A stretch of DNA of 64,000 nt from CAWBLP01 sp963789495 (GCA_963789495.1 CAWBLP010000018.1:62001-126000); one strand, 5' to 3'. Positions 28,593 through 37,490 are shown, counted from the first letter of the stretch. Notes: generated by a model from the letters alone, not told the origin. Program-made: numbers and translations.

Positions 28593-28615
28593 CCGTGCCG
28601 GCCGCCGACGCCTGT

Positions 28616-28660
28616 GATCCGCCGCCTCTTGATCCGCGGTCTGGCGATTCGCCGTCTGGT
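28616..28660. repeat. 15-bp tandem array, three degenerate units
   Basis: gatccgccgcctctt, gatccgcggtctggc and gattcgccgtctggt follow each other just after the methyltransferase stop. The core gccgtctgg is shared with the coding repeat at 28960-29034. The 304-bp gap 28593-28896 holds this array and an FNR box but no supported gene. Confidence 0.75.
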
Positions 28661-28815
28661 GCGATCAGGCCGACGGCACTCCGAGGACCCCCTGGCTCAA
28701 CAGCTCGGCCAGTCCGCCACCTTCCGCCGTTTCATTACCAGGCTCACATCGCGCCCCGGTCTCGGGCAGGGTCCGCAAGCGCGGTGATGGTGATCGGCGT
28801 CATCACGCCCGCCGG

Positions 28816-28829
28816 TTGATCTGGATCAA
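28816..28829 (+). promoter_or_regulatory. FNR/FixK/Anr-type operator, perfect palindrome
   Basis: TTGATctggATCAA matches the FNR-family consensus TTGAT-N4-ATCAA at all ten fixed positions. A TTAACG that could serve as -10 lies at 28851-28856, which would put the start near 28863. The box centre would then be about 41 bases upstream, the class II activator position. The downstream ATG is at 28897. Confidence 0.8.
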
Positions 28830-28896
28830 CGCCGCTCCTGTGTCGAAGGGTTAACGAGGCTGCACTTCAGGCCGCCCTTGCAGCGAAGCCGCCCAC

Positions 28897-29433
28897 ATGC
28901 CTCCTGTCCCTATCCCAATTGCTCTGCTTCTCGCCCTCATCGCGTACCCGGCACTGGCGCAGGTGCCGTTTGGCCAGGCGCCGTCTGGCCTGGCGCCGTC
29001 TGGCCTGGCGCCGTCTGGCCTGGCGCCGTCTGGGGGCGGTTTGGCGGCCGGCCGTACTGACAATGCGACCATCACCAGCCAGTCCTTGCCACAGCCGGTG
29101 CCCGATCAGAGCATCGTCGCGCCACCGGACGACGCGGTCGCGACGCGCCTCCCCGAGCCGCCACTGGATGACAACGCCGCCACCCGGGATTTCCTGATCG
29201 CCGCACGTGGCGCCCTGGCCGCCGGCCGCTCCGGTGAGGCGCAGGAAGCGCTGGAACGCGCCGAAACCCGCGCCCTCGATCGCTCTGTGCCATTGTTCCG
29301 CACCGCCGACCCGATCCGGGACAAGCTGATCGCCCAGATCGAACAGGTCCTGCGCAGCCTGGCGACCGGCGATCGGCTGGAGGCGATGCGCCTGCTGAAA
29401 CAAGCCCTCGCAGCCACCGACGATCCAGGCTGA
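28897..29433 (+). CDS. Secreted protein of unknown function with pentapeptide repeat
   Basis: 178 residues. It has a signal peptide MPPVPIPIALLLALIAYPAL with probable cleavage after ALA. Then comes an APSGL-type pentapeptide repeat of about four units (residues 27-46), a polar linker, and a helical C-terminal half (FLIAARGALAAGRSGEAQEA, LDRSV, LRSLATGDRLEAMRLLKQAL). I do not recognise the family. It is the first gene after the FNR box and lies 31 bp before the Lon-like gene in the same direction, so probably one operon. A periplasmic role linked to oxygen limitation is an inference. Confidence 0.75.
   Translation: MPPVPIPIALLLALIAYPALAQVPFGQAPSGLAPSGLAPSGLAPSGGGLAAGRTDNATITSQSLPQPVPDQSIVAPPDDAVATRLPEPPLDDNAATRDFLIAARGALAAGRSGEAQEALERAETRALDRSVPLFRTADPIRDKLIAQIEQVLRSLATGDRLEAMRLLKQALAATDDPG
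28960..29034 (+). repeat. 15-bp in-frame tandem repeat, five units
   Basis: caggtgccgtttggc, caggcgccgtctggc, then ctggcgccgtctggc twice and ctggcgccgtctggg. Four of the five units differ by at most two bases. It encodes the APSGL repeat and lies inside the gene at 28897. The unit number is likely to vary between strains. Confidence 0.92.
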
Positions 29434-29464
29434 CAAGACCCGCCCGAGTCAGGAGTTCCGGCGT

Positions 29465-31894
29465 ATGCCACCAGCCGATCCCCATCCGACCCAGCCCGTC
29501 CCGACCGTTCGGCTTTATCGGCCCGCCGACCTGGATGCGCTGGAGTTCGCCACGACGCGCGATCTCGCGCCACTGCCGGGGCTGGCCGAACAGCCGCGGG
29601 CAGCCGCGGCAATCGCCTTCGGCACGGAGATCGCCCATCGTGGCTTCAACATCTTCGCCATCGGCAGTACCGCGGCACGGCTGGCGCATTCGATCCAGGT
29701 ACAGCTTATCGCGACGGCGGGGGACCGGCCGGTTCCGCCGGACTGGGTGTATGTAAATAACTTCGCCGCCCCGCATCGGCCGATTGCCATCAGTCTGCCA
29801 GGCGGCCGGGCGGTCGGGTTCGAGAAGGCCATTCACGACCTGGTCGAGGAGCTGAAATCCGCGCTGCCGGCAATCTTCGAAAGCGAGGACTACCAGAAGC
29901 GTCGCAGCGCCATCGAGCAGGCGATCCAGGCGAAAAATGAACGCAGCTTTGCCGCCCTGAACGAGAAGGCGACGGCCCGCAACGTCGCGATCCTGCGCAC
30001 GCCGATGGGCTTTGCCATGGCGCCAGTGAAAGACGGCAAAGTGGTGCCGCCCGCCGAGTTCAATGCCTGGCCGGAAGCGGCCCAGCGGGCGGTGCGTGAC
30101 GCCATCCAGGAGCTGGAAAAGGAGCTTGAGGAAACGCTCCACGCCCTGCCGCGCGCCGAGAAGGAGCAGCGGGACGCGATCCGCGCGCTGGATCGGGAGA
30201 CCGCGCAGTTCGCCACCAGCCAACCGATCGAGGAGGCCAAGGCGGGGTTCGCCGATCTGCCGAAGGTAACGGCCTATATCGACGCGCTGCGCGCCGACCT
30301 GCTGGAGAACGTGCACTTCCTGCTGGCCGCCGCGGCCGCGAGCGCGGAAGGCGGCTTGCCTGCCATGAAGCAAGCCGGACCGTTCGAACGCTATGAGATC
30401 AATGTCCTGGTCGGCCAGGAGAGCGACGCGCAGGGCGCACCCGTAATCGAGGAGTTGCACCCGACGCTCGGCGATCTGGTCGGCCGGGTCGAATACCTGC
30501 AGATGCAGGGTGCCCTGGTGACCAATTTCCGCCTGATCAAGGCGGGCGCCCTGCATCGCGCCAATGGCGGCAGCATCCTGCTGGACGCGAGGGCACTGCT
30601 ATCCGAGCCATTCAGTTGGCCAGCGCTGAAACGCGCCCTGACGCGGCAGCAGATCACCATCGAAGACATCACCCGCTTTGCCGGATTGACCACCACGGTT
30701 TCGTTGGAACCCGACCCGATTCCGCTGGACGTGAAGGTCGTGCTCTACGGCGATCGCATGCTTTACTACATGCTGTCTTCGATGGATCCGGAATTCGGCC
30801 AGCATTTCAAGGTGTTGGCGGACTTCGACGATACCGCCGACCGCAGTGGGGCGAGCGAGGCCATGCTGGCGCGGCTGATCGGCGGGCTGGCAGCGAAGGA
30901 AGGGCTGCGGCCGCTCGACCGCGACGCCACCGCGCGGACCATCGAGCATGCGGCGCGGCTGGCGGACGATTCGGCGCGGCTGACGCTGCTGGTCGAGCAA
31001 CTGCACGACCTGATCGCCGAAGCCCACCACTGGGCCGGCAAGCAGGGCCGTGACGTGATCACAAGGGCGGACATCGAAACCACGATCGAACAGCAGATCG
31101 CCCGCGCCTCCCGGGTGAAAGAGCGCAGCCAGGAGATGATCTTGCGCGACCTGGCGCTGATCGACAGCAGTGGCAGCCGGGTTGGGCAGATCAATGGACT
31201 CAGCGTGCTGTCACTGGGCGGCTACAGTTTCGGCCGGCCCACCCGCATTACCTGCCGGGTGCGCACAGGTGGCGGCAAGATTGTCGATATCGAGCGTGAA
31301 GTTGAACTCGGCGGACCGCTGCACTCCAAGGGCGTGCTGATTCTGGGTGGCTATCTGGCCGGCCGCTATGCGCCGGATGCGCCGATGTCGCTTTACGCCA
31401 GCCTGGTTTTCGAACAGTCCTATGGCGGCGTCGACGGCGACAGCGCGTCTTCGGCGGAGTTGTATGCCATGCTGTCGGCGCTGGCGGAGCTGCCGCTGCG
31501 ACAGGACCTTGCGGTCACCGGCTCGGTCAACCAGCATGGCGTGGTGCAGGCGATCGGCGGGGTGAACGAAAAGATCGAGGGGTTCTTCGATATCTGTGCC
31601 GCGCGGGGCCTGACCGGCACACAGGGCGTCCTGATTCCCGAGTCGAACGTCCAGCACCTGATGCTGCGCGCCGATGTGCGCGAGGCCTGCGCGGCCGGCC
31701 AATTCGCCATCTGGCCAATCCGCAACATCGATCAGGGGATCACCCTGCTCACCGGATGCGACGCCGGCGAACGCGGCGCGGATGGCGCCTACCCGGAAGG
31801 TTCGGTGAACGGCCGGGTGGAGGCACGGCTGGCACAATTCGCCAAGGCGCGGAAAGAAGCATCTGCGGCGAAACCGGCGGACGACATCACATGA
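29465..31894 (+). CDS. Lon-like ATP-dependent protease (AAA_32/Lon_C type)
   Basis: 809 residues. Related to the second, Lon-like proteases such as AsrA (PA0779) of Pseudomonas. The C-terminal peptidase has Ser660 (VDGDSASSAEL) and Lys703 (IGGVNEKIEG), 43 residues apart as in Lon. A helical stretch runs from about 160 to 280. The Walker-B-like region is NGGSILLDARALL near 370. The usual Walker A site (residues 61-78) reads FNIFAIGSTAARLAHSIQ and lacks the normal GxxGxGK/R pattern. It is followed at four-base overlap by a USP-type gene. Sequence and position suggest induction by an FNR/FixK regulator. Substrates are unknown. Confidence 0.88.
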   Translation: MPPADPHPTQPVPTVRLYRPADLDALEFATTRDLAPLPGLAEQPRAAAAIAFGTEIAHRGFNIFAIGSTAARLAHSIQVQLIATAGDRPVPPDWVYVNNFAAPHRPIAISLPGGRAVGFEKAIHDLVEELKSALPAIFESEDYQKRRSAIEQAIQAKNERSFAALNEKATARNVAILRTPMGFAMAPVKDGKVVPPAEFNAWPEAAQRAVRDAIQELEKELEETLHALPRAEKEQRDAIRALDRETAQFATSQPIEEAKAGFADLPKVTAYIDALRADLLENVHFLLAAAAASAEGGLPAMKQAGPFERYEINVLVGQESDAQGAPVIEELHPTLGDLVGRVEYLQMQGALVTNFRLIKAGALHRANGGSILLDARALLSEPFSWPALKRALTRQQITIEDITRFAGLTTTVSLEPDPIPLDVKVVLYGDRMLYYMLSSMDPEFGQHFKVLADFDDTADRSGASEAMLARLIGGLAAKEGLRPLDRDATARTIEHAARLADDSARLTLLVEQLHDLIAEAHHWAGKQGRDVITRADIETTIEQQIARASRVKERSQEMILRDLALIDSSGSRVGQINGLSVLSLGGYSFGRPTRITCRVRTGGGKIVDIEREVELGGPLHSKGVLILGGYLAGRYAPDAPMSLYASLVFEQSYGGVDGDSASSAELYAMLSALAELPLRQDLAVTGSVNQHGVVQAIGGVNEKIEGFFDICAARGLTGTQGVLIPESNVQHLMLRADVREACAAGQFAIWPIRNIDQGITLLTGCDAGERGADGAYPEGSVNGRVEARLAQFAKARKEASAAKPADDIT

Positions 31895-32754
31895 CCCCGG
31901 CAACGCCCACGCCGTATCGCCGGCTGATCCTGCAACTCGGCCAGAACGGGTCACAACGGGCTGCGATGCGCGTGGCGGCAGACTTCGCGCGGCGCCTCCG
32001 CCTCGATCTGCATTGTCGCTTCGTCGAGGATGAGGCGGTGCTGCAACTCGCCGAGTTCTCCTTCGTGCGCGAGATCCGGTTGCCGACCCATCAATGGTCG
32101 GTACTGACGGCCGATCGGATCGCCGAAGAGCTGCGCCATGCGACGGAACAGGCGCGCCGCCTGATGGCGGAAATTGCCACCGCGACCGGCATTCCCACCC
32201 AGTTCGAGGTGGTGCGCGGCGATCCGGCGCGCTGCCTGACCGGTCTGTGCTCTGCCAGCGACATCGTGGTGCTGGTGCAACCTGTCGCGCCACTCGCCAG
32301 CAGCTCCTTCCAGTTCCTTCAACTGCACCAGGCAGCGCTTGATGCGGCCGCATCGGTTCTACTGCTGCCCGAACAGATGTCGCGCCAGGCGGGCACCGTG
32401 GTTGCAATCCTGGCGGCTCCGCACGACCCGGCCCTGCCGGTCGCCGCCAGGATCGCGGCCGAAACCGATGAGGCTCTGCTGATTCTGCTGCCCGCCGCCA
32501 TCCAGGCCGAACAGCAGGTCGTCCGCGATGCGGCCGTCGCCATTGGGGTGCCACCTGCGAGGGTGACGACGGGCGCACTGCCGGGAGACAGTCCCGAGGA
32601 CGTGCTGCAGGCCCTGGCTCCGATGCAGGAGCGTTTGATCGTGGTCACTCGAACGACCTCGTCCGTCGCAGCAAACGATGGCGCGCGGCGGATTGCAGTT
32701 GCGCGCGGCGTGCCGATGCTGCTGGTGGAACCGCCTGGCGCCGACACGCACTGA
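31891..32754 (+). CDS. Universal-stress-type protein, two-domain
   Basis: 287 residues. The ATG overlaps the protease stop (ATGA), so it is translated with it. The first half (RRLILQLGQNGSQRAAMRVA, ADFARRLRLDLHCRFVED) and second half (GTVVAILAAPHDPALPVAAR) each resemble a UspA-like alpha/beta fold. Conserved ATP-loop glycines are weak, so nucleotide binding is not certain. Between them is a segment ending ASVLLLPEQMSRQ. Probable role: a stress partner of the adjacent protease. The family name is inferred from fold pattern and context. Confidence 0.6.
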   Translation: MTPATPTPYRRLILQLGQNGSQRAAMRVAADFARRLRLDLHCRFVEDEAVLQLAEFSFVREIRLPTHQWSVLTADRIAEELRHATEQARRLMAEIATATGIPTQFEVVRGDPARCLTGLCSASDIVVLVQPVAPLASSSFQFLQLHQAALDAAASVLLLPEQMSRQAGTVVAILAAPHDPALPVAARIAAETDEALLILLPAAIQAEQQVVRDAAVAIGVPPARVTTGALPGDSPEDVLQALAPMQERLIVVTRTTSSVAANDGARRIAVARGVPMLLVEPPGADTH

Positions 32755-32772
32755 TCGGCTGCTGCCGCGCTG

Positions 32773-32800
32773 CAGCTTGTGGCAGCGAAACCACAAGCTG
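32773..32800. terminator. Hairpin between convergent genes
   Basis: cagcttgtgg (32773-32782) and ccacaagctg (32791-32800) are perfect complements around an 8-base loop. It lies between the convergent USP-type and HPF genes and could stop transcription from both sides. No T-tract follows on either strand. Confidence 0.55.
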
Positions 32801-32889
32801 GTCCAAGCGGAACCAGGCGGGCCGACGCTTCCTCCCGCACGGATCAGGACGGACCACGGACCTCGGCGGAACGCCGGATCATGACCACA

Positions 32890-33237
32890 CTACGGCTCGT
32901 GCGGCCGATTGCCTTCATCGAGACGTGCGACATGATCCTGCAGTCGCTGGCGCACCGCCGCGAACGCATCATGCAGTGCCAGACTGAGGTCATCATAACT
33001 TTGCGTCGTGCTTGCCTCGCAATTCACGATAATGGGCCCTTCTGGCACCGACAACTCGAGACGAACCTGATAGCTGCGACCCTGGTGCCGATGACGATGG
33101 ATCGCATCGACGACAACGCGACACCCGGTCAGGCGGTCGAATAGCCGGCTCAATTCCGCAACAAGCGCGTGGACCTGCTCTTCGGCGGCCGGAACCGCTT
33201 CCATATTGCGAAAGGAAATTTGAATAGTGGCCGCCAT
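32890..33237 (-). CDS. HPF/RaiA family ribosome-associated protein
   Basis: 115 residues, the short form. It has the beta-alpha-beta-beta-beta-alpha pattern IQISFRNMEAVPAAEEQVHA, CRVVVDAIHRHRHQGRSYQV, LSVPEGPIIVNCEASTTQSY, then DDLSLALHDAFAAVRQRLQD. Members bind the 30S decoding region and protect or hibernate ribosomes under stress. It is convergent with the Lon-like/USP operon and has its own near-perfect FNR-type box about 75 bp upstream. Confidence 0.82.
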   Translation of the reverse strand: MAATIQISFRNMEAVPAAEEQVHALVAELSRLFDRLTGCRVVVDAIHRHRHQGRSYQVRLELSVPEGPIIVNCEASTTQSYDDLSLALHDAFAAVRQRLQDHVARLDEGNRPHEP

Positions 33238-33308
33238 TTTACGGCTCCTGTCTGTTCTTTATTTTCTCTCAACAAATTAAGTTTCAGCACAATTCTTCAC
33301 GGAACGCT

Positions 33309-33322
33309 TTGATCTCTCTCAA
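33309..33322 (-). promoter_or_regulatory. FNR/FixK-type operator, one mismatch
   Basis: TTGATctctCTCAA differs from TTGAT-N4-ATCAA at one position. It lies in the AT-rich divergent region (33238-33416) between the HPF gene and the racemase gene, 72 bp upstream of the HPF start. It could serve HPF, the racemase or both. Confidence 0.6.
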
Positions 33323-33416
33323 ATTGCCAGCCGAAAAATCACTTATTCGGAGCGGTTGCAGTCCCGGCAATTCAAGTGTTAGGCCGCTGGCTGAACCGGT
33401 GCAGGAGGCGGGCAGG

Positions 33417-34131
33417 ATGAACACCACGCACGAGCGCGTGCTGGGCGTGCTGGGCGGCATGGGACCGCTGGCCAGCGCGCAATTCATGCTGCGGCTGACC
33501 CTGCTGACGCCAGCAACCCGGGATCAGGATCATATCCCCGCCGTACCTCTGGTCAGATCCCCGAGTGCCCGATCGGACTCGCGGCAAGCTTTCGGGCGGC
33601 GATGACCCGCTGCCCTGGCTGCTGCGCGGCATTGCCGGGCTGCGTCAGGCGGGAAGCGGGGCCATCGCCATCCCCTGCAACACCGCCCACGGGTGGTTCA
33701 GGGAGATGCAGGAGCAGGCCGGCGTTCCAATTCTGCACATCGTCGACGCGGCCGCCACCGATCTGCGGCGGCTTGGCATCGCGCCCGGACGGATCGGCGT
33801 GATGGGCACCCAGGCGACCCTGGCCATGCGCCTGTATCAGGAGCGGCTGGGTCTGCAGGGCTGGGACTGCATCGTGCCGAACCAGACCGAGATGGACCGC
33901 CTGGTCAGTCCCGCGATTGCCGCGGTGAAAGCCAACCGGGTGGCCGAGGCCTATGCGCCGCTGGCCGAAGTGGTTGGCACCCTCGCCGCACGTGGCGCCA
34001 CCGCCGTGGTGCTCGGCTGCACCGAGATTCCGCTCGGCATCCAGGCCGGGCCGCAAGATCGGCTCGCCGTTCCGGTGGTGGATACGATCGACGCGCTGGC
34101 ACGGGCCGCCATCGCCTGGGCACGGGACTGA
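33417..34131 (+). CDS. Aspartate/glutamate racemase family protein, one frameshift
   Basis: About 238 residues when repaired. PLP-independent amino-acid racemase fold. The start reads MNTTHERVLGVLGGMGPLAS. The two catalytic cysteines are in IPCNTAHGW and LGCTEIPLG. The frame breaks near 33545, where the coding strand reads gtacctctgg. Removing one C restores PAVLWSDPRVPDRTRG, the expected substrate loop (the usual YSDPRIPDRT form). A ggagg lies about 12 bases before the ATG. The substrate could be aspartate or glutamate and cannot be fixed from sequence. Confidence 0.85.
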
Positions 34132-34526
34132 TCCAGCACCGCTTCTGTCACCCGAGGCGCAAGCCCACAGGCCGACCAGCACCCGGCCGACACGACGCCG
34201 CATCGGTCGAAAGCCGGCCTTGCGATCAGAACGCGTCGTTCGCGCAGACATTGGACAGGTGCTGGGTGGGGCTCGATTGCCGGGCGGAAGTCGTAGCCGC
34301 CGCTGAACGTCCAGGCCTTGCTGCGCGCGAAGTCAGCGCTCCGGATGAGCCGGTGCCCGCACCAGGCTCAGGAGATGGAATTGGCCGGCGGGCAGCACAT
34401 GCTCCTGCATGCCACCAGCGGCAGGGAGCATCGCGAAACGCGAGGCGCAACCTTTGCGTGCGATCTGCGTGCGATAGTCGGGGCGAAACGCATCGGATCG
34501 GCCGGTTCGATCCTGATGTGCGCGCC
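34132..34526. other. Intergenic region without recognised features
   Basis: 395 bp between the convergent racemase gene and the FAD reductase. Short frames exist on both strands but none has a family-like sequence or a good ribosome site. No repeat or RNA was recognised. Confidence 0.5.
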
Positions 34527-36637
34527 TCACCGCCCGAAACGCAGCAGCCATCGCACCACGCGCTTTGTCATCGGCGAGAACAGCCGTGGAGCGAACAACG
34601 AGCCGGCCGCACGCTTGCCGGCCTCCGAACGGGTCGGATACGGCACGATCATCCCGGCCAACGTCGAAACCCGCGTCCGTTCGGCGATCGCCAGGGTCCA
34701 CAACCCGATCATCTCACCCGCCTGCGGCGCCAGGATGCCGGCACCGATCACACGGCCCCGCGCAACCACCAGCTTGACCAGGCCGGCGGTCTCGGCCTCG
34801 GCCACGGCGCGATCATTGTCGGCCAATGGCCAACGCAGCAGCGACACGCGATGACCGGCGGCGCGGGCTTCGGTCTCGGTCAAACCCACCTGGGCCAGTT
34901 CCGGACTGGTGTAGGTGACCCGCGGCAAGGCGGCGTAGTCGATCCGTGCCGGCAGGCGGAACAGCGCGCGGCGGATCACGATGCCAGCGTGATACGACCC
35001 GACATGAGTGAAGGCACGCGGACCGATGCCCTGTGGGTCGGCAATGTCGCCCACGGCGAACACGCGATGGTTGCTGACCGAGCGCAGTCCACGATCCGTC
35101 GTGACTCCGGCCGGCGAACACTTCACCTCGCCAGTTTCCAACCCCAGCCACTCGAGGTTCGGCTGCCGGCCGACCGCCACCAGCAGATGGCTGCCCGTCA
35201 GCCGCCTTCCATCGTCCAGCACCAGGGTCGACCCGGGCTCCACTGCCACGACCTTGGTATCCTCCAGCAGCGTGACGCCACGTCCGGTCAGGGCGGTGCG
35301 CAGTCCCGCCACCAGTTCCGGGTCCTCCTTCCCAGCGATGCGGCTCCGCGCGACCAGGGTGACGCGCGTGCCCAGCCCGACAAACGCATCGGCCATCTCC
35401 AGGCCGATCGGACCGCCGCCCAGAATCAACAGGTGTTCCGGCCGCTCGTTCAGGTCGAACAGGGTGGCATTGGTGAGATAGGGCACCTGCGTCCAGGCCG
35501 GGGATCGGCGGCACCAGCGCGCGGCTGCCGGCAGCCACCACGATGCGGCGTGCGGTGATCCGTTCTGCACCGACCTCAACGGCATCGGGGGCGACGAAGC
35601 GCGCCTCCCCGCGCAGCACGGTGGCGCCGAGGGGGCGGAACCGCGCTTCGGAATCCGCCGGCTCCAGCGCCGCGATCGCGCCGTGCACATGCGCCTGCAC
35701 CGCTGCCCAGTCGATCTCCGGCGTGCCGAGGCGCAGCCCCAGCCGGCCGGCTCCGCGTGCGGCGGTGGCAGCATGGGACGCCGCCAGCAGTGCCTTGCTG
35801 GGTACACAGCCGAAATTCAGACAGTCCCCGCCCATACGGTCGCGCTCCACCAGCGCCACCTTCACGCCGAGTTGCGCGGCCACCGCGGTGACCGAGAGCC
35901 CGGCGGAACCCGCGCCGATCACCACCAGGTCGAAGTCAGCCATCCGTCCGCCTCCAGTCTCCGCCAAATCACCGGCAGCAGCGACAGGGCCGCCAAGCGC
36001 GAGCAGCGGCAGCAGAATGCGCGGCGCGAACACGACGGACAGGTCCGGCCGCTCGCCGCGCCCGAGCACGTCACCCAGCCCGGCGCCGATCGAGGCGAAC
36101 ACCAGCGTGCCGGGTATGATGCCGAGCAGCGTGGCGGTGGCGTAGGGCAGCAGCCGCATCCCGCCCAGGGCAGCGGCCAGATTCACCAGCCAGAACGGGA
36201 ACACCGGGATCAGCCGGATCGCCAGCAGGTAGGAGAATCCGTCGCGCTGCAATCCGGTCGCGGGCCCGGGCCAGCAGGGCACCACCGCGACGCTGCGCCA
36301 ACTCGGCGAAGGCGCTGCGGGCGAACAGGAACAGCACGATGGCGCCCAGCGTGGCGCCGATCACCGCCAGCGCGCCGCCCAGGATCGTGCCGAACAGCAG
36401 CCCGCCGGCGATCGTGACCAGGGCCGCCTCGGGCAGCGACAGCGCGGCTACCGCGACGTACAACGCCGCGTAGGCCAGCGGTGCGACGATCGGGTGCGCC
36501 CCCACCCAGCGGGTCAGACCTGCCTGATGACGGGCCAGGGCGTCCCAGCCGAGCTGGTCGGTCAGGCCACTGGCCCAGGCCGCCACCAGCAGGGCCAGCA
36601 GCGTGAGCAGCGGCAGGAAGCGGTGCAGCCGTTTCAT
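34527..36637 (-). CDS. TVP38/TMEM64 membrane protein fused to FAD disulfide reductase, two frameshifts
   Basis: Repaired length about 700 residues. The first 220 residues are a TVP38/DedA-like membrane protein (MKRLHRFLPLLTLLALLVAA, later YLLAIRLIPVFPFWLVNLAA). It runs without a stop into a mercuric reductase/lipoamide dehydrogenase-type enzyme starting MADFDLVVIGAGSAGLSVTA (ATG at 35943). The redox disulfide is GGDCLNFGCVPSKALL, the NAD site is LLILGGGPIGLEMADAFVGL, and the dimer domain has TYTSPELAQVGLTE. The C-terminal HxxxxE is replaced by a PYPTRSEAGKRAAG stretch, as in pyruvate-dehydrogenase-unlinked relatives. Frames change near 36260 (inside TVP38) and near 35490 (PGLD to VPYLTNATLF). 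Fusions of this kind are known. Two separate genes remain possible. Confidence 0.8.
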
Positions 36638-36933
36638 GGGATTGCGGAGAGCCAGCGCGGGCGATTTTTGGGGCCGAAATGGCGGGGGCGGATACCGGTA
36701 TCGGGGTCCCGGCGGCAGCCAGACAGATCAGCCGCCAGCATAACGCCGTTCCCGTGGTGCAGCCATAGCGCCATGGTTCGGGGAAAGCATCCGGCAGCCC
36801 GGCACCACACTGTCGCGCCGCCGCGATTGACGGGCGGGAGCCGCACCCCTATAAGCCGCCGCCTCGACGGCCCCCTTCGGGTGGGCCCGTTTCCGCGTTC
36901 GCGCGGATGTCATAGATTCCGGAGAACTGGCTC

Positions 36934-37068
36934 GTGAAGCGCACCTATCAACCGTCGAAGCTGGTCCGCAAGCGCCGGCACGGGTTTCGCGCCCGCATGG
37001 CAACCGTCGGCGGCCGCAAGGTGCTGGCCAATCGCCGCGCCAAGGGCCGCAAGCGCCTGTCGGCCTGA
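36934..37068 (+). CDS. rpmH: 50S ribosomal protein L34
   Basis: 44 residues from a GTG start. The sequence KRTYQPSKLVRKRRHGFRAR and the ending RRAKGRKRLSA are standard L34. A ggagaa ribosome site lies upstream. It leads the rpmH-rnpA-yidD-yidC-engB block. A small GC hairpin (ggccc with a ccttcggg loop, about 36870) lies in its leader. Confidence 0.97.
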   Translation: MKRTYQPSKLVRKRRHGFRARMATVGGRKVLANRRAKGRKRLSA

Positions 37069-37094
37069 CGATCGACGCGGCTGCCGGTGAGGCC

Positions 37095-37490
37095 ATGGAT
37101 GTCACAACCCTGGCGAGCAGGCCGGCCGCGAAGCCCCGGCCGGGAGAATGCAAGCCGGAGCGGCTGACCTGCCGCGCCGAGTTCCTGCGCGTCGCCGGGA
37201 AGGGTCGAAAGGTCGCAATGCCTGGGCTCGTGTTGCAGGTGCTGCCGCGCGGCGACTGCCAGCCCAGCCAGGTTCGGCTTCACCGTGACGAAGAAGGTCG
37301 GCAACGCCGTGATCCGCAATCGCACCCGCCGTCGCCTGAAGGAAGCTGCTCGCCTGTTGCTGGGAAGGAGCAGCCGCTGGCCGGGGTGGACCTGGTGCAT
37401 GATCGGCCGCGACGCGCACGCGACGCGCGGGCGTTCCCGGCCTTGCAGCAGGATCTGCGTCGCGCATTGGCGAAGGCGGGCGTCGCATGA
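37095..37490 (+). CDS. rnpA: Ribonuclease P protein component, several frameshifts
   Basis: About 120-130 residues expected. Protein subunit of RNase P, which matures tRNA 5' ends. Recognisable pieces lie in different frames: ERLTCRAEFLRVAGKGRKVA, then TVTKKVGNAVIRNRTRRRLK with the RNR motif, then AGVDLV, MIGRDA, and AFPALQQDLRRALAKAGVA to the stop at 37490. At least three frame changes are needed. The gene cannot be lost in a living cell and all pieces are conserved, so I treat the breaks as sequence errors. It overlaps the yidD start by four bases. Confidence 0.85.
   Translation: MDVTTLASRPAAKPRPGECKPERLTCRAEFLRVAGKGRKVAMPGLVLQVLPRGDCQPSQVRLHRDEEGRQRRDPQSHPPSPEGSCSPVAGKEQPLAGVDLVHDRPRRARDARAFPALQQDLRRALAKAGVA

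Noticed and set aside
28595..28819. Small plus-strand gene before the secreted protein
   Set aside because: Made of the 15-bp array and ends inside the FNR box; no ribosome site and no family pattern.
34226..34450. Minus-strand frame in the racemase-reductase gap
   Set aside because: Low-complexity Ala/Arg/Pro composition, no start signal and no recognisable domain.
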